Under the pieces are notes generated by a model. It did not search any database. It was not told where the DNA came from and worked only from the letters and a program-made list of their open reading frames with translations. Shown one piece after another: positions 52,933 through 62,284 of a DNA stretch of 64,000 nt. The DNA comes from Thermoclostridium caenicola (GTDB lineage: Bacteria > Bacillota > Clostridia > DSM-8532). The position numbers were made by a program, and so were the translations under genes. The stretch's first letter is position 1. Each line of letters begins with the position of its first letter. The DNA lies in NCBI RefSeq assembly GCF_900142095.1, contig NZ_FQZP01000008.1, positions 23,195 to 87,194 on the forward strand, written 5' to 3'.

Positions 52933-55900
52933 ATGAAAACAGCAGGAATCTGTGTGGGTGCATCCACTATCACCATAGCGGAGATACGAACGGACGGCAA
53001 TTCGGTTGAGGTTGAAAGAACGCAGGCCATTCCCCATGAGGGGAATCCGAGAAAAATACTGTCCGAGCTATTCTGCCAGGGTTTTGCTGATCGGCCGGAC
53101 AGGGTGGTGATCACGGGACGCAAGCTCAGGCACCTGGTCAACGCCACCAGCATACCGGAGCCTGAAGCCCTGGAGGAGGCTTACCGCTGGTGGTCCAAAA
53201 CCACCGGGAAAAAGGCCGGCACGTTGGTAAGCGCGGGCGGAGAGACCGTCATGGTGTACAAGCTGGACGGTAACGGCCGCGTGATCGGTGTGCGCAGCGG
53301 AAACAAATGCGCTTCCGGAACGGGCGAGTTCTTTCTCCAGCAGCTTAAGCGGATGGACCTTTCGGTGGAAGAGGCCATGGCTGTAGCCGATGCCCGGAAC
53401 CCGTACAAGGTCGCCGGAAGATGCAGCGTTTTCTGCAAGAGCGACTGCACCCATGCCCTGAACAAGGGAGCGCCAAAATCCCGTGTGGTATCCGGCCTTT
53501 GCAGGATGATGGCCGGGAAGATAGCGGAGCTTCTGAAAAAAGAGGACCCGGGCACGGTCCTCCTGGTGGGCGGAAGCGCCTCAAACCGCATCATGGTAAG
53601 GTTTCTGGAAGAGGACGGGTTTGATGTGGCCATCCCTGAGCACAGCCGCTGTTTTGAAGCCCTGGGCGCGGCGCTGTGGGCTCTGACCCATGAAACCAAG
53701 CCCATCCCGCAGGTCGGCAACCTGTTTGCGTCAGGGGAGCGGAACTTCCCCAAGCATCCGCCACTGAGGGATGCCCTTTCCAGGGTCAGGTTTATGGAAA
53801 CAGTGCGGGACAAGGCCAGGGCCGGGGATGACTGCGTGCTGGGGCTTGATGTGGGCTCCACCACCACCAAGGCCGTCCTGGTGCGGCGAAAGGACAAGGC
53901 CATCCTGGCAGGCGTCTACCTTCGCACCAACGGTGATCCGGTGGGCGCTTCCCGGAAATGCTATGCGGAGATTGCTTCCCAGGTTGATGTTCCCGTCACC
54001 ATAACCGGTCTTGGGGTTACCGGATCGGGACGGCAGATTGCCGGACTCCATGCGCTGACGCCTGCGGTGATCAATGAAATCATCGCCCATGCCCGGGCAG
54101 CGGCCCATTTCGATCCGGAAGTGGATACCCTTTTCGAGATCGGCGGCCAGGACGCCAAGTACACCTATCTGACCAACGGTGTGGCATCGGATTATGCCAT
54201 GAACGAGGCCTGCTCGGCGGGCACCGGGTCCTTCCTGGAGGAGTCTGCCCTGGAATCCCTGAATATCCGGACGGAAGAGATCGGCGATCTGGCCCTGGCA
54301 GGGGATGAACCGCCGAACTTCAGCGACCAGTGCGCGGCCTTTATTGGCAGTGATATCAAGACGGCTATCCAGAGCGGCATTTCCAAGGCCGATATCGCGG
54401 CCGGGCTGGTCTATTCCATCTGCATGAACTATCTCAACCGGGTTAAGGGAAACCGCCCGGTGGGCAAAAAAGTTTTCATGCAGGGCGGTGTTTGCTACAA
54501 CAAGGCCGTGCCGGTGGCCATGGCGGCCCTTACCGGTCGGGAGATCGTGGTGCCGCCGGAACCCGGGCTGATGGGCGCCTACGGTGTGGCGCTGGAAACC
54601 CTGTCCCAGCAGGAAATGGGACAAATTCCCGTCAGGAGCTTTGACTTAAAGGAACTGGCCGGGCGTGAAGTGGCCTATGAAGAACCCTTCGTTTGTGCCG
54701 GAGGCAGGGAGAAATGCGACAGGAAATGCGTCATCAACCGCATCCGGCTGAACGGTAAGGTCTATCCTTTCGGAGGGGCCTGCAACAAGTATTACAACCT
54801 GCTGAACCACCGGCCGGATGTGGATGCGGCCTCCCTGGATCTGGTGTCCCTCAGGGAAAAGCTGCTTTTTGAAACGGCCGGAAGGTTTGTGCCCGAAACG
54901 GTGAAACCCAATGGCAAGCGGGTGGGCATAAACCGATCGCTGATGACCAATACCCTCCTGCCGTTGTATGAAGGCTTTTTCAGGACCCTTGGCTATGAGG
55001 TCATCCTGCCGGATACATGCGATCCGGAAGGATGCCTGATGGAGGGAGCCGCCTTCTGCTGGCCCATGGAACAGGCCCACGGTACCCTGAAGGCGCTCCT
55101 GGAAATGAAGCCCGATGTGGTCTTTTTACCCCATATTAAGGCCTTTCCGGTTCCCGGGGGCAGCGATGTCCGGGTGGCCTGTCCCTTCGTCCAGTCGGAG
55201 CCCTATACGCTGAAGGCTGCTTTTCCGGAATTGTCGGAAGTGGAGGTTTTGTGCCCGGTCCTGGATATGACAAAGGGTTATGAGGCGGCAGAAGCCGAGT
55301 TCATGGAGATGGGGCGCAGGCTTGGACACAGCGACCGGGAAACCAGGCTGGCCTTTGAAACCGGTCTTGCGGCGCAGAAAGCCTTCCACCAGGCCTGCAG
55401 GGAAACCGGGAAAAAAGCGCTGGAAGAGATTGAAGCCTCACCGGACAGCTTTGCGGTGGTGCTGTACGGACGACCCTACAATGCCTTCTCCAGCATGGGC
55501 AATATGGGCATCCCCAGGAAGTTCGCTTCCCGGGGCTATCGCATCATTCCCCAGGACTTCCTGCCGGTGGAACCCGAAGACTCCCAGGACAACATGTACT
55601 GGGCTTCCGGGCAGTGGATACTGAAAGCCGCACGCTTCGTCAAGCGCCATGACAGGCTTTTCGGAACCTATATCACCAATTTCAGCTGCGGTCCCGATTC
55701 CTTCCTCATTGGCTATTTCAGGGATATCATGGGACATAAGCCTTCCCTCACCCTTGAGCTGGATTCCCATACCGCCGATGCCGGGGTAGATACGCGCATA
55801 GAGGCCTTCATCGACGTGGCAAAGCGCTATGACGACATGATGCGCCGCGGCATGCACATCGGTGATGAAGGGGAGCCCTTCCGGACAGCCCGGCTGGAAT

Positions 55901-57228
55901 CGGGGGCCGGAAAAATGGAAGTAGTCCTTCCCGACGGTTCCCGGTATCCCTTAACCCATCCGAAGGTGAAGGTGCTGGTGCCATCCATGGGAGAGATCGG
56001 TGCAAGGATGCTGGCTGCCACGCTGGAATATGTGGGGGTCAGAACCGTACCCCTGCCGCCTCCCGGCGAAAAGGAGCTGGCCCTGGGCAGGTCTGTGGCT
56101 TCCTGTAAGGAATGCCTGCCTCTGCTGCTGACGGCCGGAAGCCTGATGCGGTATCTGGAAGAGGAGTGGAACGGGGAGGACATCCTGGTGAATTTCATGC
56201 CCGAAACCTCGGGTCCCTGCCGGTTCGGCCAGTACAGCGTCATGATGCAGGAGCTTGTCAGAAAGCAGAAACATGACCGGATCACCATGCTTTCCCTCAC
56301 CTCCGAGAATTCCTACGCAGGATTCGGCGTGAAATTCGCCCTGCGCGCCTGGCATTCCATTGTCCTGTCCGATGTGCTGGATGATATCTACAGTGCCATC
56401 CTGGCCATCGCCGAGGATCCGGAACATGGCGCGAAGGTTTTCCGGGAAATATCCGAGATCCTGATTGACAGCATTGCCCGCGATCCGTGGAAGGTCCTGA
56501 AACGAAAGATTTGTCAGGCAGCCGAAATGCTTGCGAAGCTGCCAAGAAAATGTGAGCTCGGCGATATCCCGTCCATTGCGCTCATCGGCGAGATCTATGT
56601 CCGGCGCGACAGCTTCTCCAGGCAGCGGCTGGTGGAGCGGCTCAGCAGGCGGGGGTTCTGGGTCAGAACAGCGCCTGTCGCCGAGTGGATCCGGTATTGC
56701 GACTATATCGTCCAACACAGGCTTGTTGCCAAGTCCCAATGGGTTGATCGGATAAAGAATCGGATCACCTGCATGGTCAAGAACCCCTTTGAGGACGAGA
56801 TCAGGAACATGTTTGCCCATTGCGGCTTTTACAGGGTATTTGAAAACGATGTGGAGCACCTGATAGCGGCTGCCCGGGATCTGATTTCGCCCCGGCTGAC
56901 CGGTGAAGCCATTCTGACCGTTGGGGCGGCCCTGGCGGAGATCGTGGAGAGTGTGGATGGGGTGTTGGCTCTGGGGCCCTTTGGGTGCATGCCCTCCCGC
57001 ATTTCGGAGGCCATGGTGACCAACAGGCTCAACACCCACAAGCGCAAGATCGCCCGTGATGCCGAACTGGTAGCCAGGGTGATGGAGGTCTGGCCGTCGC
57101 TGCCCTTCCTTTCGGTGGAGACGGACGGAAACGCCTTCCCGCAGCTCATTGAGTCGCGCCTGGAAGCCTTCCTGCTGCAGGTTTCGCGCCTGTATGAGAC
57201 AAAGAAGGAGATTTGCCGCGCAAAGTAA
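52933..57228 (+). CDS. Large fused 2-hydroxyacyl-CoA dehydratase activase-like protein
   Basis: A 1431-aa protein with two BcrAD/BadFG ASKHA ATPase domains (about 1-270 and 300-560), a DUF2229 region (~660-900) and a Cys-containing C-terminal part (~1000-1431) resembling dehydratase-associated modules. The second ATPase has a complete GLDVGSTTTKAVLV loop and the cluster-ligand-type CSAGTGSFLEESA. In the first, the loop reads GICVGASTITIAEI, with Cys7 where Asp is expected. SCKECLPLLL and ETSGPCRFGQ suggest an iron-sulfur site. Known relatives use ATP to drive an electron into a 2-hydroxyacyl-CoA dehydratase; no dehydratase subunit genes adjoin it. ATG 52933 follows AAGGAGTCATGCC. Confidence 0.82.
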   Translation: MKTAGICVGASTITIAEIRTDGNSVEVERTQAIPHEGNPRKILSELFCQGFADRPDRVVITGRKLRHLVNATSIPEPEALEEAYRWWSKTTGKKAGTLVSAGGETVMVYKLDGNGRVIGVRSGNKCASGTGEFFLQQLKRMDLSVEEAMAVADARNPYKVAGRCSVFCKSDCTHALNKGAPKSRVVSGLCRMMAGKIAELLKKEDPGTVLLVGGSASNRIMVRFLEEDGFDVAIPEHSRCFEALGAALWALTHETKPIPQVGNLFASGERNFPKHPPLRDALSRVRFMETVRDKARAGDDCVLGLDVGSTTTKAVLVRRKDKAILAGVYLRTNGDPVGASRKCYAEIASQVDVPVTITGLGVTGSGRQIAGLHALTPAVINEIIAHARAAAHFDPEVDTLFEIGGQDAKYTYLTNGVASDYAMNEACSAGTGSFLEESALESLNIRTEEIGDLALAGDEPPNFSDQCAAFIGSDIKTAIQSGISKADIAAGLVYSICMNYLNRVKGNRPVGKKVFMQGGVCYNKAVPVAMAALTGREIVVPPEPGLMGAYGVALETLSQQEMGQIPVRSFDLKELAGREVAYEEPFVCAGGREKCDRKCVINRIRLNGKVYPFGGACNKYYNLLNHRPDVDAASLDLVSLREKLLFETAGRFVPETVKPNGKRVGINRSLMTNTLLPLYEGFFRTLGYEVILPDTCDPEGCLMEGAAFCWPMEQAHGTLKALLEMKPDVVFLPHIKAFPVPGGSDVRVACPFVQSEPYTLKAAFPELSEVEVLCPVLDMTKGYEAAEAEFMEMGRRLGHSDRETRLAFETGLAAQKAFHQACRETGKKALEEIEASPDSFAVVLYGRPYNAFSSMGNMGIPRKFASRGYRIIPQDFLPVEPEDSQDNMYWASGQWILKAARFVKRHDRLFGTYITNFSCGPDSFLIGYFRDIMGHKPSLTLELDSHTADAGVDTRIEAFIDVAKRYDDMMRRGMHIGDEGEPFRTARLESGAGKMEVVLPDGSRYPLTHPKVKVLVPSMGEIGARMLAATLEYVGVRTVPLPPPGEKELALGRSVASCKECLPLLLTAGSLMRYLEEEWNGEDILVNFMPETSGPCRFGQYSVMMQELVRKQKHDRITMLSLTSENSYAGFGVKFALRAWHSIVLSDVLDDIYSAILAIAEDPEHGAKVFREISEILIDSIARDPWKVLKRKICQAAEMLAKLPRKCELGDIPSIALIGEIYVRRDSFSRQRLVERLSRRGFWVRTAPVAEWIRYCDYIVQHRLVAKSQWVDRIKNRITCMVKNPFEDEIRNMFAHCGFYRVFENDVEHLIAAARDLISPRLTGEAILTVGAALAEIVESVDGVLALGPFGCMPSRISEAMVTNRLNTHKRKIARDAELVARVMEVWPSLPFLSVETDGNAFPQLIESRLEAFLLQVSRLYETKKEICRAK

Positions 57229-57251
57229 GGACGGCAGGGGGAGCACTCTTG

Positions 57252-57540
57252 CTGTCATTGCGAGCGGAACGAAGTGCAGCGCGGCAATCCCATCATCCAA
57301 GGGAGCCCGTAAAGCCGGCCGCTGTGCTGCACGGCTGCAAAACAGCAACTGTTCGAATGGGGGTCGGCTGAACTCGCTTCGCTCAAACAGCAGCCGTCCT
57401 TATCCCATTCTCACAGGCTGTTTTGGCGCCTTATCGCAATGCGGCCTTGACCTTTACGGGCTCCCTCACGGCAGATGCCATTGCAGGCAGCCACTGAAGC
57501 GATTGAGATTGCCCGTCGCTTTCGTTCCTCGCTATGACAT
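57252..57540. repeat. Pair of TCATTGCGAG-type repeats in a 435-bp gap
   Basis: A forward copy at 57252-57292 and a reverse copy at 57505-57540 bracket about 210 bases with no supportable gene. The gap 57229-57663 separates the activase gene from the flagellar genes. Confidence 0.75.
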
Positions 57541-57663
57541 TCTGTGGCATTATTTTTCTTAAGTATTTGGTGTTAATGATTTATTTCCTAAATACCGATA
57601 TATATCTCAGAACTCGAATGTTCATTTGCGTGCTCAAAAATCGGTACAAGGGAAGGTATACAT

Positions 57664-58443
57664 ATGATAAGAGGGCTGTACACATCCGGTTACGGCATGA
57701 TAACGCTGAACAGGAAGATGGATGTGGTTTCCAACAATCTGGCCAATGTGAACACCAACGGCTTTAAAAAGGACGGCGTTGTGTTCGAGGAATTCTCCGA
57801 GGTTCTGGCAAAACGCCTGTACGATAATACGAACCGTCCGCTGAACATGCCCCAGGATATTGGCGAGATGGCCTTGTTCAATGATATCGCCGAGGTGTAT
57901 ACCGATTACACCCAGGGCTCTCTTGAAAACACCAACCTCAATACCGATTTTGCCATCAACGGTGACGATGGCGCATTCTTTACGGTCGCGGTTCCCGATG
58001 GCGAAGGCAACTACAGGGAATTCTACACCCGTGACGGGTCCTTCAAACTGGATGACCAGGGTCGGCTTGTGACCAGAAGTGGATTTGTGGTCATGGGAGA
58101 AAACGGGGCCATATTCCTTGAAGGCACCGAGTTCAATGTCAATAGCAACGGGGAAATCTACCAGAACGGCGAACTGGTTGATACCCTCAGGATCAGGAAG
58201 TTCGAGAATCCCGAAACCCTCAGGAAATTCGGCATGAACCTTCTGGCGGTGACCGACGAAACCCAGGAAGGTGCGTTCAACGGTACCGTCCTCCAGGGAT
58301 TTATTGAGCGCTCCAACGTGGATGCCGTAAAAGAAATGGTGGACATGATCACCATACTGAGATCCTATGAGGCCAACCAGAAGATGATCCAGTATCAGGA
58401 CGCCACATTGGACCGGGCCGTCAATGATATCGGAAGGGTTTAA
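57664..58443 (+). CDS. flhO: Flagellar hook-basal body protein (FlhO/FlgF-like)
   Basis: A 259-aa rod/hook protein. The N-terminal MIRGLYTSGYGMITLNRKMD plus VVSNNLANVNTNGFKKDGVV, and the C-terminal VDMITILRSYEANQKMIQYQ, are the conserved coiled-coil ends of FlgF/FlgG proteins. The middle has the FYTRDGSFKLDDQGRLVTRS segment. It would form part of the rod outside the membrane and be secreted by the flagellar type III apparatus. ATG 57664 follows GGGAAGGTATACAT. Confidence 0.92.
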   Translation: MIRGLYTSGYGMITLNRKMDVVSNNLANVNTNGFKKDGVVFEEFSEVLAKRLYDNTNRPLNMPQDIGEMALFNDIAEVYTDYTQGSLENTNLNTDFAINGDDGAFFTVAVPDGEGNYREFYTRDGSFKLDDQGRLVTRSGFVVMGENGAIFLEGTEFNVNSNGEIYQNGELVDTLRIRKFENPETLRKFGMNLLAVTDETQEGAFNGTVLQGFIERSNVDAVKEMVDMITILRSYEANQKMIQYQDATLDRAVNDIGRV

Positions 58444-58560
58444 GCATGACTTGTCCGGCCGGATGGCGACAGGTCAATCCGGTCCGTTGTATGTCGAAAT
58501 AAAGGTCTACAGGATGTAATTATCAGGATACGGATGTCCGAGAAGGAAAGGTGAAAGATT

Positions 58561-59364
58561 ATGATGCGATCCCTCTGGACCGCTGCAACCGGCATGAAAG
58601 CCATGCAGTTCAGCGTGGACACAATCGCCAATAACCTCGCCAATGTTTCCACAACGGCCTATAAGAAGGAGAAGCCTGAATTCGAGGATTTGCTGTATGT
58701 GACCATGCAGCAGGCCTACTCCGACGGGGAAAACACCAGGCCCGTCAATCTGCAGGTTGGCCATGGCGTGGTTGCCCGGGCTAATGTCCGCGATTTCACC
58801 ATGGGAGCCATCCAGCAGACTGGGAACAAGCTGGATATGGCCATCGAGGGCGATGCCTTTTTCCTGGTCAGAGGTCCGGACGGAAATCCGTACTACACCC
58901 GCGACGGCAGCTTCAAGGTGTCCATGACCGATATGGGCAAGATGCTGGCCACCTCCAAGGGCTACCCGGTTCTGGACAGGGACGGCCTGGAGATCTACCT
59001 GGATACCGATCTTGAGAATATTATCATAGAGCCCAGCGGTGAAATTCTCTACAGGGATCCGGAGACCGGTACCAGCATGTCCACCGGCCAGTTTATCGGA
59101 CTGTTCCAGTTTGAGAATGTCCAGGGCCTTGAAGCGGTGGGCGGCAATATGTACAGAACCACTTCCGCATCGGGAGAGGCCATTCCTGATGAGGAGACAG
59201 AGAATCCCAGCACCATCCGGACAGGATTCCTGGAAGCTTCCAACGTCCAGGTCGTTGAAGAGATGGTCAAGCTGATAACAGCGCAGCGGGCTTATGAACT
59301 GAATTCGAAAGCCATAACCACCTCGGACGAAATGCTGCAGGTTGCAAACAACCTGAGACGCTGA
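58561..59364 (+). CDS. flgG: Flagellar distal rod protein (FlgG/FlhP-like)
   Basis: A 267-aa paralogue of the preceding protein, with MMRSLWTAATGMKAMQFSVD and TIANNLANVSTTAYKKEKPE at the N-terminus. YYTRDGSFKVSMTDMGKML lies in the centre and EEMVKLITAQRAYELNSKAI at the end. FlgG forms the distal rod of the flagellar basal body. GAAGGAAAGGTGAAAGATT precedes ATG 58561. It lies 117 bases after flhO and 73 bases before the rod-binding gene. Confidence 0.94.
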   Translation: MMRSLWTAATGMKAMQFSVDTIANNLANVSTTAYKKEKPEFEDLLYVTMQQAYSDGENTRPVNLQVGHGVVARANVRDFTMGAIQQTGNKLDMAIEGDAFFLVRGPDGNPYYTRDGSFKVSMTDMGKMLATSKGYPVLDRDGLEIYLDTDLENIIIEPSGEILYRDPETGTSMSTGQFIGLFQFENVQGLEAVGGNMYRTTSASGEAIPDEETENPSTIRTGFLEASNVQVVEEMVKLITAQRAYELNSKAITTSDEMLQVANNLRR

Positions 59365-59437
59365 TGACGGATGCCCATGATGCGGATCGGATGATGCATG
59401 ATGGGTTGGCCGCTTTTTGGGGAAGTGACGTTTTTCT

Positions 59438-59881
59438 ATGAAAATAGAGGGTTTTGCCCAGCAATACATGCAGAATGTTCAGGATACCCGTAGGGTAACC
59501 GACAGTGCGGACTTTGAAGCCGCGCTGCGAAAGGCATATAATGAAAATGACAAGCAAAAACTAAAGGAAGCCTGCATCCAGTTTGAAAGCATCATGCTCC
59601 AGACCCTCTACAAGCAGATGAAGGCCACGGTGCCCAAGGGCGGGCTTTTTGAAGAAAGCAACGCCCGGAACATCTTTCAGGATATGCTGGATGAGGAGCT
59701 GATGAGCGCCTGCAGCAAAAGGGGTGTCGGCATTGCCGATATGATGTACCGGCAGCTGAGCGCCCAGATGGACAGGACCTATGTTGCATCCGGCACATCC
59801 CGTGATGAAGCAGACCTGACCGGGGATGCAGAAAGCGAGTCTTCGATCGGAGCTGAAATGGTTGAAAAACCGATGGATTAA
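59438..59881 (+). CDS. Rod-binding protein, FlgJ N-terminal domain type
   Basis: A 147-aa single-domain protein matching the rod-binding half of FlgJ: LKEACIQFESIMLQTLYKQM and RNIFQDMLDEELMSACSKRG are the family signatures. It lacks the muramidase half of proteobacterial FlgJ, which is usual in Firmicutes. It should cap or chaperone rod assembly in the cell wall. The stop lies inside the start region of the next gene. Confidence 0.9.
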   Translation: MKIEGFAQQYMQNVQDTRRVTDSADFEAALRKAYNENDKQKLKEACIQFESIMLQTLYKQMKATVPKGGLFEESNARNIFQDMLDEELMSACSKRGVGIADMMYRQLSAQMDRTYVASGTSRDEADLTGDAESESSIGAEMVEKPMD

Positions 59882-61040
59882 TTTTTTCGGCCTGATGATA
59901 CTGACGATTGCCGTACTTTGGCTGTCATGCCCTTTCGGAGGTTCGGACAGGGAACCTTCGGACGGGCATTTTTTATCTCCCGCTCCTTCCCCGGCCCAGT
60001 CCGGTTCGCCTGTCCCTGCACAGGAAACCCCCGACCCCGGGGAGCCTTTCCGCTACGAAAAACAGGTGCTGGAAACCCCTGACGGGCCCATGACCATGCA
60101 TTGGCTGGAGGTGGACCTGAAAAACGGCCAGGTGGGCGTCAAGCCGGTCACCTCTCACAGGACGCTTTTTGGATATGAGTACCTCAGCGTCATGGCGAAG
60201 AACACCAATGCCCTTGCGGCCGTAAACGGCGGCTTTTCTCATCCCAACGGACTTCCGGGCGGAATGATCTATGCCAATAAAACCCTGAAAACACCGGCGT
60301 CAGGAAGATTCCCGGTGTTGTTCATCCTTGACGACGGAGCGTTTCTTGCCGATGCCTCGCAGCGGATCTGGCTGGAATCCGGCGGAAAAACCCTGGAACC
60401 CGTGTTTTACAACCAATATTCCACCTATGGCGGTATCTATGTCTTCACCCCCATTTACGGTTCCACCGACAGGATTGAAAAACCCCACCTTTGCGCAATC
60501 GTGCGCGAAGGCAGGATCGCTGAACTCAGATCGGCCGAAGAACCCGTAGCCATACCTTCCGACGGCCTCCTCATCAGTGCGGTGGGGGCAGAGGCCGAAA
60601 AGCGGCTCCGGGATTTTGCGGCTGTGGGCCGGGAGGTTTCGCTCAACACCCATCTGGATACAACCCCACTCCTGGAGGGAGAGTATGTGTCGGCTTATGA
60701 ATGCGGCAGCTGGCTGGTCAGGGACGGGGTGAATGTCTGTCCTGATTCCGATGCCTGGGTAGGCACCCTCCTCACACGCGCGCCAAGGACCGCAGTGGGC
60801 ATCAAATCCGATGGCACGCTCCTGTTTGTGGTGGTGGACGGAAGAAACAGGGAGATCAGCATCGGGGCCACCGGTCCTGAGCTGGCAGATCTCTTGATCG
60901 ACAGGGATGTTGTCCAGGCGGCCATGCTGGATGGCGGGGCTTCCAGCGAGTTGATCATCGGAGATACCATTGTCAACCAGCCGTCAGCGGGCCGGGAGCG
61001 GCTGATCGCATCGTGCTTCGTGGTTTTTCGGGCGGAATGA
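59862..61040 (+). CDS. Phosphodiester glycosidase (NAGPA) domain protein
   Basis: A ~392-aa membrane-anchored or secreted protein. An N-terminal helix (NFFGLMILTIAVLWLS) is followed by a Pro/Ser-rich linker. The NAGPA domain comes next (residues ~130-390): LAAVNGGFSHPNGLPGGMIY, TRAPRTAVGIKSDGTLLFVV and VQAAMLDGGASSELIIGDT. Relatives act on N-acetylglucosamine phosphodiesters or wall polymers; the substrate here is unknown. TTG 59862, nine bases after GGAG, is my choice; ATG 59826 is an alternative. The start overlaps the FlgJ-type gene by 20 bases, suggesting coupled translation. Confidence 0.8.
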   Translation: MKNRWINFFGLMILTIAVLWLSCPFGGSDREPSDGHFLSPAPSPAQSGSPVPAQETPDPGEPFRYEKQVLETPDGPMTMHWLEVDLKNGQVGVKPVTSHRTLFGYEYLSVMAKNTNALAAVNGGFSHPNGLPGGMIYANKTLKTPASGRFPVLFILDDGAFLADASQRIWLESGGKTLEPVFYNQYSTYGGIYVFTPIYGSTDRIEKPHLCAIVREGRIAELRSAEEPVAIPSDGLLISAVGAEAEKRLRDFAAVGREVSLNTHLDTTPLLEGEYVSAYECGSWLVRDGVNVCPDSDAWVGTLLTRAPRTAVGIKSDGTLLFVVVDGRNREISIGATGPELADLLIDRDVVQAAMLDGGASSELIIGDTIVNQPSAGRERLIASCFVVFRAE

Positions 61041-61150
61041 CAGTTTGTCGGATTATGGCCGCTGCGACCGTGGTAGAATGTGAAAAAACAGCACGGCGCC
61101 GTGTCGGTGAATATGGCTGTGCGGCGTTCATGCCTTCACAGGAGGTTGGG

Positions 61151-62119
61151 ATGGGGAAACGGTTTATCTGCCTTGATATCGGCGCAAGCAAGATATTGGG
61201 CGCAGTCATGAATGAGGACAATGAAATCCTCTGCAGGGTCAAGAAGAAAACCAGTCCGGAACTGGGACGGGAGTCTGTCGACAGGAAGATCATAAAAACA
61301 GTTCATGAGCTCATGTCCGCTTGCGGCATGGGTATAAAAGACCTGAAAGCCATTGGGGCCGGCGCGCCGGGCATTATCGACACAAAGCATGCCATGGTCC
61401 GTTATGCGCCCAACCTTCCCTGGCAGAATCACGCCCTCGGCAGGATGATGGAGGAGGAGTTCCAGGCGCCCTTCGTGGTGGGCAACGATGTGAATTTGGG
61501 CGTCCTGGGGGAATGGAAGTTCGGCGTGGCAAGAGGATGTGCCAATGTGGTCGGCCTTTTTGTAGGAACGGGCATCGGCGGAGGGATCATCATCGACGGC
61601 AAGCTGTTCATCGGTTCCGGATATGCCGGTGCCGAAATCGGGCATATGATCATCAACACCGACGGGCCCTTGTGCAAATGCGGACAAACAGGTTGCCTGG
61701 AGGCCCATGCCAGCAAGGTTGCCATTACCCGGGAATTAAAGGCCGGGTTAGCCGGGAATACGCCCACCGTGCTGAAGGATGTCCTTTCAGAGGGATCCGG
61801 CATCATAAAAAGCAGCGATCTGAAAAAAGCGATTCGCCAGGGTGATCCGCTGGCTATCTCCACATTCCGGCGGGCGGTATATTATCTGTCCGTCGGCATC
61901 GGCAACCTGATCAACCTTTTCAATCCCGAAATGGTCATCCTGGGCGGCGGCGTTGTAGAGGCGCTGGAGAAAGAGGTGTTGGAGCTTGTGTCGGAAAATA
62001 TCGGCCGGTTTGCCTGGCCAGCCATGCTCAGCCAGACGCAGATAAAAGCCTCCCAGCTGAAGGATGACGCCGTGCTGTACGGGGCCCGGGCGCTGATTTC
62101 TGAAATCCTGGGTTATTGA
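61151..62119 (+). CDS. ROK-family sugar kinase (glucokinase-like)
   Basis: A 322-aa ROK kinase. ICLDIGASKILGAVMNEDNE is the phosphate loop, APFVVGNDVNLGVLGEW carries the catalytic Asp, and FVGTGIGGGIIIDGKL the sugar-binding strand. The zinc site is CKCGQTGCLEAHAS. It most likely phosphorylates glucose, with another hexose or N-acetylated sugar possible. It has no helix-turn-helix, so it is a kinase, not a ROK repressor. ATG 61151 follows CAGGAGGTTGGG; the longer frame overlaps the preceding gene. Confidence 0.9.
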   Translation: MGKRFICLDIGASKILGAVMNEDNEILCRVKKKTSPELGRESVDRKIIKTVHELMSACGMGIKDLKAIGAGAPGIIDTKHAMVRYAPNLPWQNHALGRMMEEEFQAPFVVGNDVNLGVLGEWKFGVARGCANVVGLFVGTGIGGGIIIDGKLFIGSGYAGAEIGHMIINTDGPLCKCGQTGCLEAHASKVAITRELKAGLAGNTPTVLKDVLSEGSGIIKSSDLKKAIRQGDPLAISTFRRAVYYLSVGIGNLINLFNPEMVILGGGVVEALEKEVLELVSENIGRFAWPAMLSQTQIKASQLKDDAVLYGARALISEILGY

Positions 62120-62134
62120 ATATAATATAGAGCA

Positions 62135-62256
62135 TGATATAATTAATCCAGCGACTCAAAAGCAACCGGCGCTGGAACCGGGCCTTCTTTTCTGTTAAGG
62201 CCGATCCGGCATAAAGCGAAGAAATGACCGGATGCTGTTGGGTAAGGCCTTTTTTA
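62135..62256 (+). ncRNA. Attenuator-like leader upstream of ybaB-recR
   Basis: TATAAT at 62135-62140 starts a short leader. AAGGCC (62197-62202) can pair with GGCCTT at 62181-62186, or with GGCCTT at 62246-62251, which is followed by T. The second choice encloses an inner ATCCGG/CCGGAT stem (62204-62209 with 62228-62233) and forms a terminator. The first would prevent it. This is a classical mutually exclusive arrangement, but no ligand or peptide is evident. Confidence 0.5.
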
Positions 62257-62284
62257 TTGATTTGGGATAAGGAGAGAAGTGCAT

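Noticed and set aside
55951..57348. 465-codon minus-strand open frame inside the activase gene
   Set aside because: It is a shadow of the high-GC activase sequence; no ribosome site and low-complexity Gly/Pro/His-rich translation.
61013..61150. N-terminal extension of the ROK kinase
   Set aside because: Overlaps the previous gene and precedes a perfect ribosome site and ATG at 61151 with the normal ROK N-terminus.
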